This document shows, piece after piece, positions 53,212 to 62,600 of a stretch of DNA of 64,000 nt. Under the pieces are notes generated by a model. That model did no database searches, was not told the DNA's origin, and saw nothing but the letters and a program-made list of their open reading frames with translations. The position numbers and the translations under genes were made by a program. The stretch comes from an uncultured Aquimarina sp. (GTDB lineage Bacteria > Bacteroidota > Bacteroidia > Flavobacteriales > Flavobacteriaceae): assembly GCF_947500065.1 (NCBI RefSeq), contig NZ_CANMQT010000013.1, forward strand, positions 78,756 to 142,755, given 5' to 3'. Each line of letters opens with the position of its first letter. Position 1 is the first letter of the stretch.

Positions 53212-55176
53212 ATGCCCCTACCAAACAATCCTCAATTCCCAAAGTTTAGTATCCTATTCATTTTGTTGACGACAACAGGTATTGTCTGTGCTCAAAAAGA
53301 AATAAACACTCCATTAAGTATCCTTGATAAGGATCAGGAGCTATTAGAACGAGCTCAGAATTATATCGAAGAAGAACATCCGGATCGAGAAAAAGCTTTT
53401 ACAATAGGTCACGATGTACTAAAAAGAACTACAAGTGAAAATAATAAGATTTTAGCTCATAAGGTTTTGGTATCGTATCATTATTATAAGTATGCAACCG
53501 ATTCGGCTTTGTTTTATGCAAAAAAAGCGGTTCAATTAATTGGAAATAAACAAGATACCTTGTCTCTAAAATCCTTGTCATATTTTTACTTAACTCTTTC
53601 CAATGCTTCCCGAGATAAAAACTTACTTAACGACTGTAAAAAGTGGGCTTTAAAAGGTATCGAAACGGCGCAAAAAAGTGAAGATCACTGGGCTCTGGAT
53701 AAACTTACTATCAGTTTGGCAAGTTCATATAGGCGTTTAGGCGATGTCCATACGGCTATAGAACTATTAGAATCTATTCTTGAAGAAAAAGAAAATGCAG
53801 ATCTGTATGAAAGTATTGCTCTTTGTTATATGGACATAGAAAACTATGCGCAAGCACTTTTTTATCACAAAAAAGCACTAGATTATTATTATTCTATTGA
53901 TCATAAGAGAAGCATAGCTATCGCTTTATTGAATATCGGAGCAGTGTATCTGGAGATGAAAAAAGGTGATGATGCCTTACCTTATTTAAATAAATCACTG
54001 CGTATTGCAAGAGAATACAACTATCCCTTAATTGTTCTTAATAACTTGATCAATATTGGCGAGGTCTATCAGAATAAAAAGGAATTTAAAAAGGCTAAAA
54101 AAATGTACACTGATGTATTGGCTATATCAAAAGAGTCAGGCTATCTCCGGCAACAAATATATGTATACCAAAATCTAAAAGATATTGCCTTAGAGGAAAA
54201 AGAATACAAAGAAGCACTTGGGTATACTGAGAAAAAGAATCAATTGCAAGATTCTATAAATACACTACAAAAGGATAAAGAGATTGCTAAATTAGAAGTG
54301 GAGTATGAAACATTAAAGAAAGAAAAAGAAATAACGGTTTTGAAAAAAAACCAAGAATTTAAAGTTTTAGAAATAGAAAGACAACAATCCCAAAAAAGTA
54401 TACTTACATATGCCTTTATTCTAATTTTAATACCCTTAATAGGCTTACTTTTTCTTTATTATCAAAAACTAAAAAATCAAAATCTACTCAACAAAAATCA
54501 AAAAGAAATTGGTGAGCAAAAAATAGACGCTTTAATAAGAGATCAGGAATTGAAATTAATCAGGACATCTATTAGCGTTCAGAATAAAGAAAGAAAACGA
54601 ATTGCTCAGGAACTTCACGATAGAATAGGAGGAAATCTAGCGGCTATAAAGCTTCAGTTTAGTTCAGTTAAAGAAGGTTCAGAAAATTTAGATGTAATCT
54701 ATAAACAACTTGATGATACGTATAAACAGGTAAGAATACTTTCTCACGATCTTATTCCCGAAAAATTCAAGCATAGTAATTTTACATATTTACTAAAGGA
54801 ATACATGGGAAACATTGGAAAAGCTGGTAAACTGGATGTTAATATTGTTACCTATCAGGGACATAAAATTAACGAAATAGACCCTTTGTTTCATAATGAG
54901 CTATTCTCTGTTTTTCAAGAACTTATTACAAATACAATGAAGCATGCCAATGCTAGTAATGTTGCAATTCAAATTGATCTTATAGGCGATAGTATTTGCA
55001 TTATTTATGAGGATAACGGCAAAGGATATGACACATCTGTAGCTACACATGGTATCGGTGTATCAAATATGAAGAATCGCATACAAAATTTATCAGGCAC
55101 TATGGATATTGATTCTCAATTAGGAAGAGGAACGATCTTTAATATTGAACTGCCAATACCTCTTACTATATCTTAA
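53212..55176 (+). CDS. TPR sensor histidine kinase (NarX/LuxR-system type)
   Basis: The 654-residue protein has a signal-like N terminus ending IVCAQ, a TPR sensor region (about residues 30-340, for example ALFYHKKALDYYYSIDHKRS), a coiled segment (LQKDKEIAKLEVEYETLKKE), one transmembrane helix (about 400-421, FILILIPLIGLLFLYY) and a HisKA_3-type core. In the core, His469 lies in KRIAQELHDRIGGNLAAIKL, the N box in VFQELITNTMKHANASN, the G1 box in YEDNGKGYD and the G2 box in GIGVSNMKNR. It should phosphorylate a LuxR/NarL-type response regulator. None is adjacent in the window, so the partner is elsewhere (orphan kinase). Confidence 0.9.
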   Translation: MPLPNNPQFPKFSILFILLTTTGIVCAQKEINTPLSILDKDQELLERAQNYIEEEHPDREKAFTIGHDVLKRTTSENNKILAHKVLVSYHYYKYATDSALFYAKKAVQLIGNKQDTLSLKSLSYFYLTLSNASRDKNLLNDCKKWALKGIETAQKSEDHWALDKLTISLASSYRRLGDVHTAIELLESILEEKENADLYESIALCYMDIENYAQALFYHKKALDYYYSIDHKRSIAIALLNIGAVYLEMKKGDDALPYLNKSLRIAREYNYPLIVLNNLINIGEVYQNKKEFKKAKKMYTDVLAISKESGYLRQQIYVYQNLKDIALEEKEYKEALGYTEKKNQLQDSINTLQKDKEIAKLEVEYETLKKEKEITVLKKNQEFKVLEIERQQSQKSILTYAFILILIPLIGLLFLYYQKLKNQNLLNKNQKEIGEQKIDALIRDQELKLIRTSISVQNKERKRIAQELHDRIGGNLAAIKLQFSSVKEGSENLDVIYKQLDDTYKQVRILSHDLIPEKFKHSNFTYLLKEYMGNIGKAGKLDVNIVTYQGHKINEIDPLFHNELFSVFQELITNTMKHANASNVAIQIDLIGDSICIIYEDNGKGYDTSVATHGIGVSNMKNRIQNLSGTMDIDSQLGRGTIFNIELPIPLTIS

Positions 55177-55510
55177 AAATTCGCGTAGGATGATTTCTCA
55201 TAAGAACCAACATAACTAGTTTATACGCTTCTATTCCTTTTAGGATTTATTCATAACCACACTAATAAGAAAATTGCCAAAATGTGCTCTTGACAATTTT
55301 ACTGAAGACAGTGTGATAAAGATAATTTACTGTGCTTATTTTGCTAAATGAAAAATAAGAGAGTGAAATGAGTGCCTACTAAAAAGAAATACTTTCAGAT
55401 CTAAAAAGACTAGAAACAAATGACTTTTTGTTTTCACTGTGTCAATAGTTAAACCATCAAAATCGGTATCTATTAAACGATCAGAGATACTGGCAGTTAC
55501 ATTTGTTTTT
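55177..55510. other. Intergenic region without recognisable feature
   Basis: This 334-base gap between the kinase and the convergent T9SS protein gene contains no convincing ORF, repeat or terminator. Composition is AT-rich and typical of the genome. Confidence 0.4.
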
Positions 55511-57955
55511 TTAATTCTTTATCACTCTTTTTACAGAAGTTTTACCATGTTGTGAAGTGATTTTTACAAAATAGATACCATTAGGTACATTAGAAATGTC
55601 AACCTCATTGTTTATAGTTGCTTTTATTTGTTGTCCTATTCCATTATATACAACCACACTTTTTAAAACTCCATTCATAAGATCAATCCTAAAAGTTCCT
55701 GAAGCGGGATTCGGTGAAATAAAAACATTGTTATCAAACTCTTCATCAACTATTGATAAACTCGATTCGTACTCATATGCGCCAAGATCCAGATTTCCTG
55801 AAACAGCTCTGTTTATTGAGTTTTGATGTTTTATATATTCTAGAGATATGTTGTGATCTGGTAATAAAGAAGCAGGGATAACATCTCCTTGATTTATTAC
55901 TGGCGAGTTTTGTTGTAATTTGAAATTTTGACTATTGAAATCCTCAAATAACGGATCTGATCCCACAAGGTTATTACCAGTGTTATTTACAACACCATTT
56001 GGTGTACAATGACAGTCTTTCCATCCGGTTTTTAACCAATTATGATGCATATTGAAGGTTCCGTTATTGCTAATCATAGCAAAACTACTACCTGCTGCTG
56101 AGGTGTATACAGTATTATTAAAAACACTGGCAGTTTCATCATTAGAAGACAACGAAATCAAGGTAGTATTTGTTGTTCTAGTGGAAATCACAGTATTATT
56201 GTAAAAATATAACGTACCCTTTCGATAATCTGCTTGTGTACCACTATCTCCACCATAATGAACTACTTGAGAATTTCCTGCCCCATCTGGTTCTATGACT
56301 ACATTGCCATACACATGAGTAGTATTATAACTAGGATGATTTACCAATACCTGAGAATCCTCTGCATCTACTAGATCCAATTGTCTGTTGCCTCCTTCGA
56401 TCCAATTATTACGAACCACTAATCCCGCTGATCTGTCTTTTAGATTATTACCTCTAGCTCCAGATCGTAAAGGTCCAAATCGATTAAATTGATATGTAAT
56501 TCCAATAGCTGCGGTATAGGTATTATGTTGAAAAATGCTTCCATCAATACCATTGTCATAAAAATAGTTTTTTTCGATTAAGATGTTTTCCGTGCTTCCA
56601 TCATTGGCACCAATGAATAATCCGTTACCAGAATCATGTACGGTACAATTCCTGATAATAAGATTTGCCGCTTTTTCTACATAGATCCCAGCGGCATTAT
56701 CAGAATAGGTGCTTGTTTGATTATTTCCTTTGGTAAATTGATAGGGTGATCTTCCGGATCTGATTTCGAGATTTTCTATAGTGATATAATTTGGCAAACC
56801 ATCGGCAGGTACATTAGACCCTCCGATTTTAATGACTCCTCGTTCTTCATTCCAATAGTTAACTCCAGCAACGGTTACAGCATCATTGCCATCGATCACA
56901 GCTTGCTGCCCTTGCGGTCCATTAACACCTATAATTTCTATACGTTTATCTACTGTACCTTGTCTGTTAATGACCCATTTTTCTTTGTAAGGAGTATCTC
57001 TCCAGTGAATATAAACACGATCTCCAGGTTGTAAAGTTGCCCAAGGAACCTCAGAGATCGTTGCAAGACTTTGTCCAGGACCTACATGATAATCCGTTTC
57101 AGAAGAAGTTCCTTTTTCATAGACTCTGTAGTTATTAGCTTCACTGGTAACATAAAGCGAACCGTTGCCATCTACAGTAAGTCCTTCTTGCTGACTGCCG
57201 TCAGCCAACGTCAGTTCTCCATATATAGTTCCATCTGTTCCAACATCCACAATATTATGACTTTGGTGACTTAATATCCATAACCTGTTTGTAAGATTGT
57301 CAAAATAGACTGCAGATAGATCATCCATGATTCCACCTCCAAATGTGGTTTCTGCATTAAAAGGAATTTCCGGAGTTACAGTAATATTATTAGTAGTAGT
57401 TGGGCGATTGATTTTATATATTTTTCTAGGAGTTTTTTCTTTGACAATATAAAATATCTCATTGACAGCGTCATAAGCAATACCTTCTGGGCCAACGTTA
57501 CCTGCTGGACTATCAAAAGTAATTTCCTGAAAATTATTTGCACTAATAGAAGTACTAGCAGAATTAATAGTACCAATATAAAATTTTGATGCTTCATTAA
57601 CGATCGCAAATTCATTATTACCTAAATACACGATATCTTCAGAATCTCCAAATCCAGACATAGAAATGGTTCTCAATAAATTGAAATTGATATCAGCTTC
57701 CCAAATTCTTCCGCCGCTATTCTGAATCATAAAAAAAGAATTGCTTTCTGGAATCCAGGTGATACCGGATAAGTCATTGTTAATATAACTTAGAGATGTA
57801 AGGGCAGTAGTCGATGAGTATAATGGAACTTCTGAAGATTGTCCGAAAGATTTAATTGCGAAAAAGAATAAAATTCCTAATGATACCAGCAATTGCTTTC
57901 TAAAAAAGTAGCCAGTATTTTTTGGTGACGAGGTGTTTTGGTGAATTTTTTTCAT
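55511..57955 (-). CDS. T9SS-exported SdiA-regulated domain / beta-helix fusion
   Basis: The 814-residue protein has a signal peptide (GILFFFAIKSFGQ), a SdiA-regulated-type beta-propeller domain (residues about 45-280; SGITWIPESNSFFMIQNSGG, FGDSEDIVYLGNNEFAIVNE, GNVGPEGIAYDAVNEIFYIV), a right-handed parallel beta-helix (about 300-700; YHVGPGQSLATISEVPWATL, ITIENLEIRSGRSPYQFTKG, RNCTVHDSGNGLFIGANDGS) and a C-terminal T9SS sorting domain (NNVFISPNPASGTFRIDLMN, NVPNGIYFVKIT). The beta-helix resembles polysaccharide lyase-type or adhesin domains, so the protein may bind or cut surface glycan (inference). It is a single gene, convergent with the kinase. Confidence 0.85.
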   Translation of the reverse strand: MKKIHQNTSSPKNTGYFFRKQLLVSLGILFFFAIKSFGQSSEVPLYSSTTALTSLSYINNDLSGITWIPESNSFFMIQNSGGRIWEADINFNLLRTISMSGFGDSEDIVYLGNNEFAIVNEASKFYIGTINSASTSISANNFQEITFDSPAGNVGPEGIAYDAVNEIFYIVKEKTPRKIYKINRPTTTNNITVTPEIPFNAETTFGGGIMDDLSAVYFDNLTNRLWILSHQSHNIVDVGTDGTIYGELTLADGSQQEGLTVDGNGSLYVTSEANNYRVYEKGTSSETDYHVGPGQSLATISEVPWATLQPGDRVYIHWRDTPYKEKWVINRQGTVDKRIEIIGVNGPQGQQAVIDGNDAVTVAGVNYWNEERGVIKIGGSNVPADGLPNYITIENLEIRSGRSPYQFTKGNNQTSTYSDNAAGIYVEKAANLIIRNCTVHDSGNGLFIGANDGSTENILIEKNYFYDNGIDGSIFQHNTYTAAIGITYQFNRFGPLRSGARGNNLKDRSAGLVVRNNWIEGGNRQLDLVDAEDSQVLVNHPSYNTTHVYGNVVIEPDGAGNSQVVHYGGDSGTQADYRKGTLYFYNNTVISTRTTNTTLISLSSNDETASVFNNTVYTSAAGSSFAMISNNGTFNMHHNWLKTGWKDCHCTPNGVVNNTGNNLVGSDPLFEDFNSQNFKLQQNSPVINQGDVIPASLLPDHNISLEYIKHQNSINRAVSGNLDLGAYEYESSLSIVDEEFDNNVFISPNPASGTFRIDLMNGVLKSVVVYNGIGQQIKATINNEVDISNVPNGIYFVKITSQHGKTSVKRVIKN

Positions 57956-58088
57956 TATTGGTTATTTATTTTGGTCTTTAGAGAGGCGTTTTAAGAATAA
58001 TGATAATGGGTAAATGCCTGCTATTCAGTGTATAAATGTAACGTTGTAAAAAGTAGTATAGTACATACTAGGAAACAATACGAATTTG

Positions 58089-59423
58089 TTATTCTATAGG
58101 GTCGTATGCTAATCTATAGGTATATTGATCAATAGCTTCTCCATACATTCCTTCTTGATATACAAATGTATCAGGATCTACATCAAGCAAACGTTTTTCA
58201 AAAAAGTATACATAGTTGTTATCTTTTGCGAAACTAGAATTTATGATTTTAAAGGATTTAATATCAGCATCTTTAATTACGATTGATAGATAAAAAACTT
58301 GGTTTTTATCCCTTGCATATCGGTCTTCGCAGTTTTCATAGACCTCAAAGCTTTTATAATCCGCATCAATAATTCTTCTATGAAAACAATACACTTCATC
58401 TTTAAAAACTGTATGACTTTGTGAAATTTCTTTTAGTTCTTTTTTTAAGACAAAAATGGTGTGATTATCATCATAGATGAGTGTTGTTTGATTGAAATCA
58501 TTTTCCAATTGATTGATTTTTTTGCTATTATAATCTGCTGCATTGGGATTCATTACAATACTTCCTATATAATAAAGATGGTTCTTGTCTTTAGAAAACA
58601 ATGTATTTATCAATTCATAACTATCTGGGTCACTATTTGGTAATATTTTAGCTTTGTAATAGAGATGATTTTTATCGGCTTGATAATCTTTATTAAGGAT
58701 TTTAAAACTAGCTGGATCGACGTGTTTTAGTATATTATTTTCAGAATAAATCGCATAAATGTCTGTAGCAAAAGCTCCCTTAATAACTTCGAAAGTTTCT
58801 GGATGAACCTTTTCTATACGATGTTCTTTGAAATAAATAACATTTCCTATTCTTAGATAATTTCCTTCAGTATCATTTTTTATTGGTAATGGCTTTTCAT
58901 CTATGGATAACATTTTATTCTTGTTATAAAAAAGCGTTTTATCATCTTTCGAAAAATCACCCCATAAATATTGAAATGTGGTAGGATTTGCCTCTTTTAG
59001 TGGATCATGGAAATAAAAAACTTGTTTAGCATCCTTAGTATAGTAATAAGACTGATATTTTTCGTCAGACTCTTCATGAAGGATCATTTCAAATGTTTTT
59101 GGATCCGCATCCTTAAGAATAATTTCATCATGATACACGTGGTTTTTGTCTTTAGCTAAATTGTAAGCCAACACCTCAAAAGATTCTGAATCTGCCTGCT
59201 CGATTTCTTTAGCTCCTAAACTAAAAAAGTTAGCATTGCTGACATATACAATTCTATTTTCTTTGTAGTAATATTGGTTGCTTATATTTTTATTTATAGC
59301 TACCGCTCCATTGGTAGATGGTGAGGAAACCCAAGAAAACAGCAATATAACAACTGTATAATAGATAAAAATAATACCAAGAATAACTCCTAAGACGATG
59401 CCAATAATTTGTAGTGTTTTCAT
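58089..59423 (-). CDS. DKNYY-repeat membrane protein
   Basis: The 444-residue protein has one N-terminal transmembrane helix (about residues 5-30, IGIVLGVILGIIFIYYTVVI) and a periplasmic or extracytoplasmic body of about nine repeats of the DKNYY type, such as LAKDKNHVYHDEIILKDADP, DKNHLYYKAKILPNSDPDSY and ARDKNQVFYLSIVIKDADIK. Repeats of this family occur in exported proteins of unknown role. No partner gene identified; the T9SS protein gene lies 133 bases downstream in the same direction. Confidence 0.82.
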   Translation of the reverse strand: MKTLQIIGIVLGVILGIIFIYYTVVILLFSWVSSPSTNGAVAINKNISNQYYYKENRIVYVSNANFFSLGAKEIEQADSESFEVLAYNLAKDKNHVYHDEIILKDADPKTFEMILHEESDEKYQSYYYTKDAKQVFYFHDPLKEANPTTFQYLWGDFSKDDKTLFYNKNKMLSIDEKPLPIKNDTEGNYLRIGNVIYFKEHRIEKVHPETFEVIKGAFATDIYAIYSENNILKHVDPASFKILNKDYQADKNHLYYKAKILPNSDPDSYELINTLFSKDKNHLYYIGSIVMNPNAADYNSKKINQLENDFNQTTLIYDDNHTIFVLKKELKEISQSHTVFKDEVYCFHRRIIDADYKSFEVYENCEDRYARDKNQVFYLSIVIKDADIKSFKIINSSFAKDNNYVYFFEKRLLDVDPDTFVYQEGMYGEAIDQYTYRLAYDPIE

Positions 59424-59565
59424 AAATGGGCTATTTGCTAATATTTATCTTTTAACTATTGTAAATTCTATCTAGTAAAACAAGATGATTAGTTCTGTTT
59501 TAGAATTACTTCACAAATATGGCAGATATAACTACTGCAATAAACACTTTTTTATGTGAAAAAGC

Positions 59566-59587
59566 ATACCCCGAAAACAGGGGGTAT
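59566..59587. promoter_or_regulatory. Inverted repeat upstream of the FG-GAP giant gene
   Basis: ATACCCC (59566-59572) and GGGGTAT (59581-59587) are a perfect 7-base inverted repeat with an 8-base spacer GAAAACAG. It lies about 54 bases upstream of the -7 box at 59641 and shares ACCCCGAAAACAG with the motif at 51924-51936. A regulator binding site is likely; which protein is unknown. Confidence 0.45.
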
Positions 59588-59640
59588 ATAAGTTTTTGTA
59601 AACCACGGTTTATGGTGAGGATAGATTGTGAAAGAGCTGT

Positions 59641-59648
59641 TAATTTTG
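59641..59648 (+). promoter_or_regulatory. Promoter -7 element of the FG-GAP giant gene
   Basis: TAATTTTG matches TAnnTTTG, 31 bases before the ATG at 59680. A TTG at 59626-59628 is too near for a standard -33 box, so the promoter may need an activator. Confidence 0.5.
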
Positions 59649-59679
59649 CCTTAATTATAATGAATCATAACTACTATAT

Positions 59680-62600
59680 ATGGGGAAAGATATATTTAGA
59701 TGTTTATATGTATGGAAGTCCAATTTAATAATTTTTATAGTATTCGGAAATTTATATGTCTCAATTGCGCAAGTCAATGCTCCTTACGAGTGTCCTGAAA
59801 TACCATTGTCGTACATTAATGGAACCAATGGTTTTATATTAGAAGGTATTTCTGAAGATGATGAAGCTGGTTTTGATGTTAGTAATGCAGGTGATGTTAA
59901 TGGTGATCTTATTGACGACATACTTATAAGTGCATATTTAGTCGATGGTGCAGAACAAGATGTGGGGGAAGTATATGTGGTATTTGGTAAAACGGAACCC
60001 TTTGATCTTGCAGTTGAGTTATCTTCTTTGGATGGAACGAACGGATTTGTTATAAGAGGAGAAACTCGCTTAGGTAAATTAGGAACTTCTTTAGCAGCTA
60101 TTAATGATTTTAATGATGATGGCTTTGATGACATAATTATTAGTGAACCTGGAAATAGAAGTGCTTATGTTCTTTTTGGAAGGAACACTTTTCCTGCTTT
60201 AATAGTAACATCGGATATTATAAATACTACGGGGTTTAGATTGATGTCTAGTGATAATGTTTTATTTGGATCAGATGTAAATGGAGCTGGAGATATTAAT
60301 GATGACGGAGTAAGTGACATTATTATTTATTCTCAAAATAACGATAATACAATAGCAGGAAAAACTTATGTAGTTTTTGGTACTTCCTCATCATTCCCCA
60401 ATGTTTTTGATCTTACCAGTTTAGATGGAACAAATGGTTTTGTAATTAATAAAAACTCGTTTACTAATAATTCAAGTGAAAGAAGAGGAGTTGTAAATGC
60501 TGCTGGAGATATTAATAATGATGGAATTGATGATGTTATTATTGGGTTTCCAAATTTTTCTAATGGTACAGCGGATACGGGACTTGTTTTTGTAGTTTTT
60601 GGTCGTAATACAGGTTTTTCATCAAGTATGGAATTTTCCGATTTGGATGGTACCAATGGTTTTGGAATAATTGGAGAGGCAGATTCTGATAAGTTTGGTA
60701 ATGCTATAGCTAAAGCTGGTGATATTAATGCCGATGGAATTGATGATATAATCATTGGAGCGTATTTGGCTGAGGTAGGTGACTTGTCCGGAGCTGGAAA
60801 AGCATACGTTGTTTTTGGGAAAGCAACCGCATATGATTCAAGTATTAGTATTTCTTCTCTTGATGGGAATAACGGTTTTTCCATTTTGGGAGATGAAGCA
60901 TTTGGTTATGTTGGTCATTCTGTAAGTACTGCCGGAGATTATGATGGTGATAACATTGATGATTTGATTATTGGTGCTTATGGAGTAAGGTCTGGTGGAG
61001 CTGCGTATATTGTATATGGTAAAAATACAAGTTGGGATTCCGTTTTTGATACAAATTTGATAGATGGAGTTAATGGGATAGAAATATTTGATGATGAACG
61101 ATTCAGTAGACAAAGATTTGGACACGATGTAAGTATAGCAGGAGACATTAATAATGATGGTGAGACTGACTTAATAATTGGTGCGATATCTCGAACAATA
61201 TTTTCTTATGCTTTAGAAGGTAGAGGGTATGTTATTTATGGAGGTACCTTAAATGGAAGTGTTGATACTACACCTCCTAATATCGTTTGTCCTGGTGATC
61301 AAATTCTGCCCCCCGATGTTACTTTACCAGAATATATCCAACCTTTATTTGAAAATATAACAGATGGTTGTCAGCCTAATAATAGCCTTGTTATTACTCA
61401 GATTCCAGAAAGAGGCACTCCTGTCACTAATGGGATGATTGTTACCATAACTGCTACTGATAGAGCTGGTAATACAACGGAATGTATGTTTAGTATTACT
61501 CTGCAAAATATAATAGAACCTCCTTGTTCCAGTCCACTTGATGTTTCAGAAATATCGGGTTCGAATGGATTTACTCTAACAAGCCCTTATGTAGCTGATG
61601 GACCTAGAGGTCAGACTTTTGTGAGCGGAGCAGGAGATATAAATAATGATGGACGAGATGATTTTATCGTATGTATTAATGATAATGAACCAAGCGGTTT
61701 TGACGTTAACAGCTTTAGGTTAGAAAATGATCAGTCAGAAGCCTATGTTGTATATGGAACTGATAATGTATTTCCATCTACGTTTGACTTGTTTTTTTTA
61801 GAGGAATCTCAAGGGTTTAAAATAACCAAGCAACCACCATCTGCTAATGGAAGAGCAAATGAGTTTTTTGTAGTTGATACTGTTGGTGATTTTAACAATG
61901 ATGGTATTGATGATTTGATTATTGGTGATTCCAATAGTCTGTATTTGATTTATGGAATGAATGGAAACTTTCCATTTACATTCGATTTAGCTAATCTCGA
62001 TGGAACTAACGGTTTTGAAATATCTGCTGATAATTTCTCAACAATTGATGTAAGCGCTGCAGGAGATGTAAATAATGATTCTATTGAAGATTTGTTAATA
62101 TCCGGAAGAGAAAATGGAGTACGTAAAGTATTTGTGATCTTTGGAAATTCTACTAATACTGCACCTTTCTTCGATTTAAGTACTTTGAATGGCGCCAATG
62201 GTTTTTTCATGAGAGAAGAAAATACGGTAGATCAATTTGGGATAAGTATTTCTGGTTCAGGTGATCTGAATGGCGATAGTTTTGATGATATTATTATAGG
62301 GGCATCTTATGCAGAACCTAATGGAGTTCGAAGAGAAGGACAGGTATATGTTGTATTCAGCCCAGGAACAAGTGTTTCTTCGGAGTTAAATATTTCCTCA
62401 TTGAACGGGAATAATGGATTTATAATAAATGCTGTAGAACCAGGAGGGCGTTTAGGATCTTCTGTTACTGGTGGGATTGATATTAATAATGACGGTATGT
62501 CGGATATTATTGTTACTGCTCCAGAAGCAGACTTTGATATAAATGGAAGAAGAGTGGATGGAGCTATTTATGGATTATTTGGCACTGCCACTGGATATCC

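Noticed and set aside
59519..59728. Plus-strand 69-codon ORF overlapping the start of the giant gene
   Set aside because: It overlaps the promoter and signal-peptide region of the real gene in another frame and has no recognisable domain.
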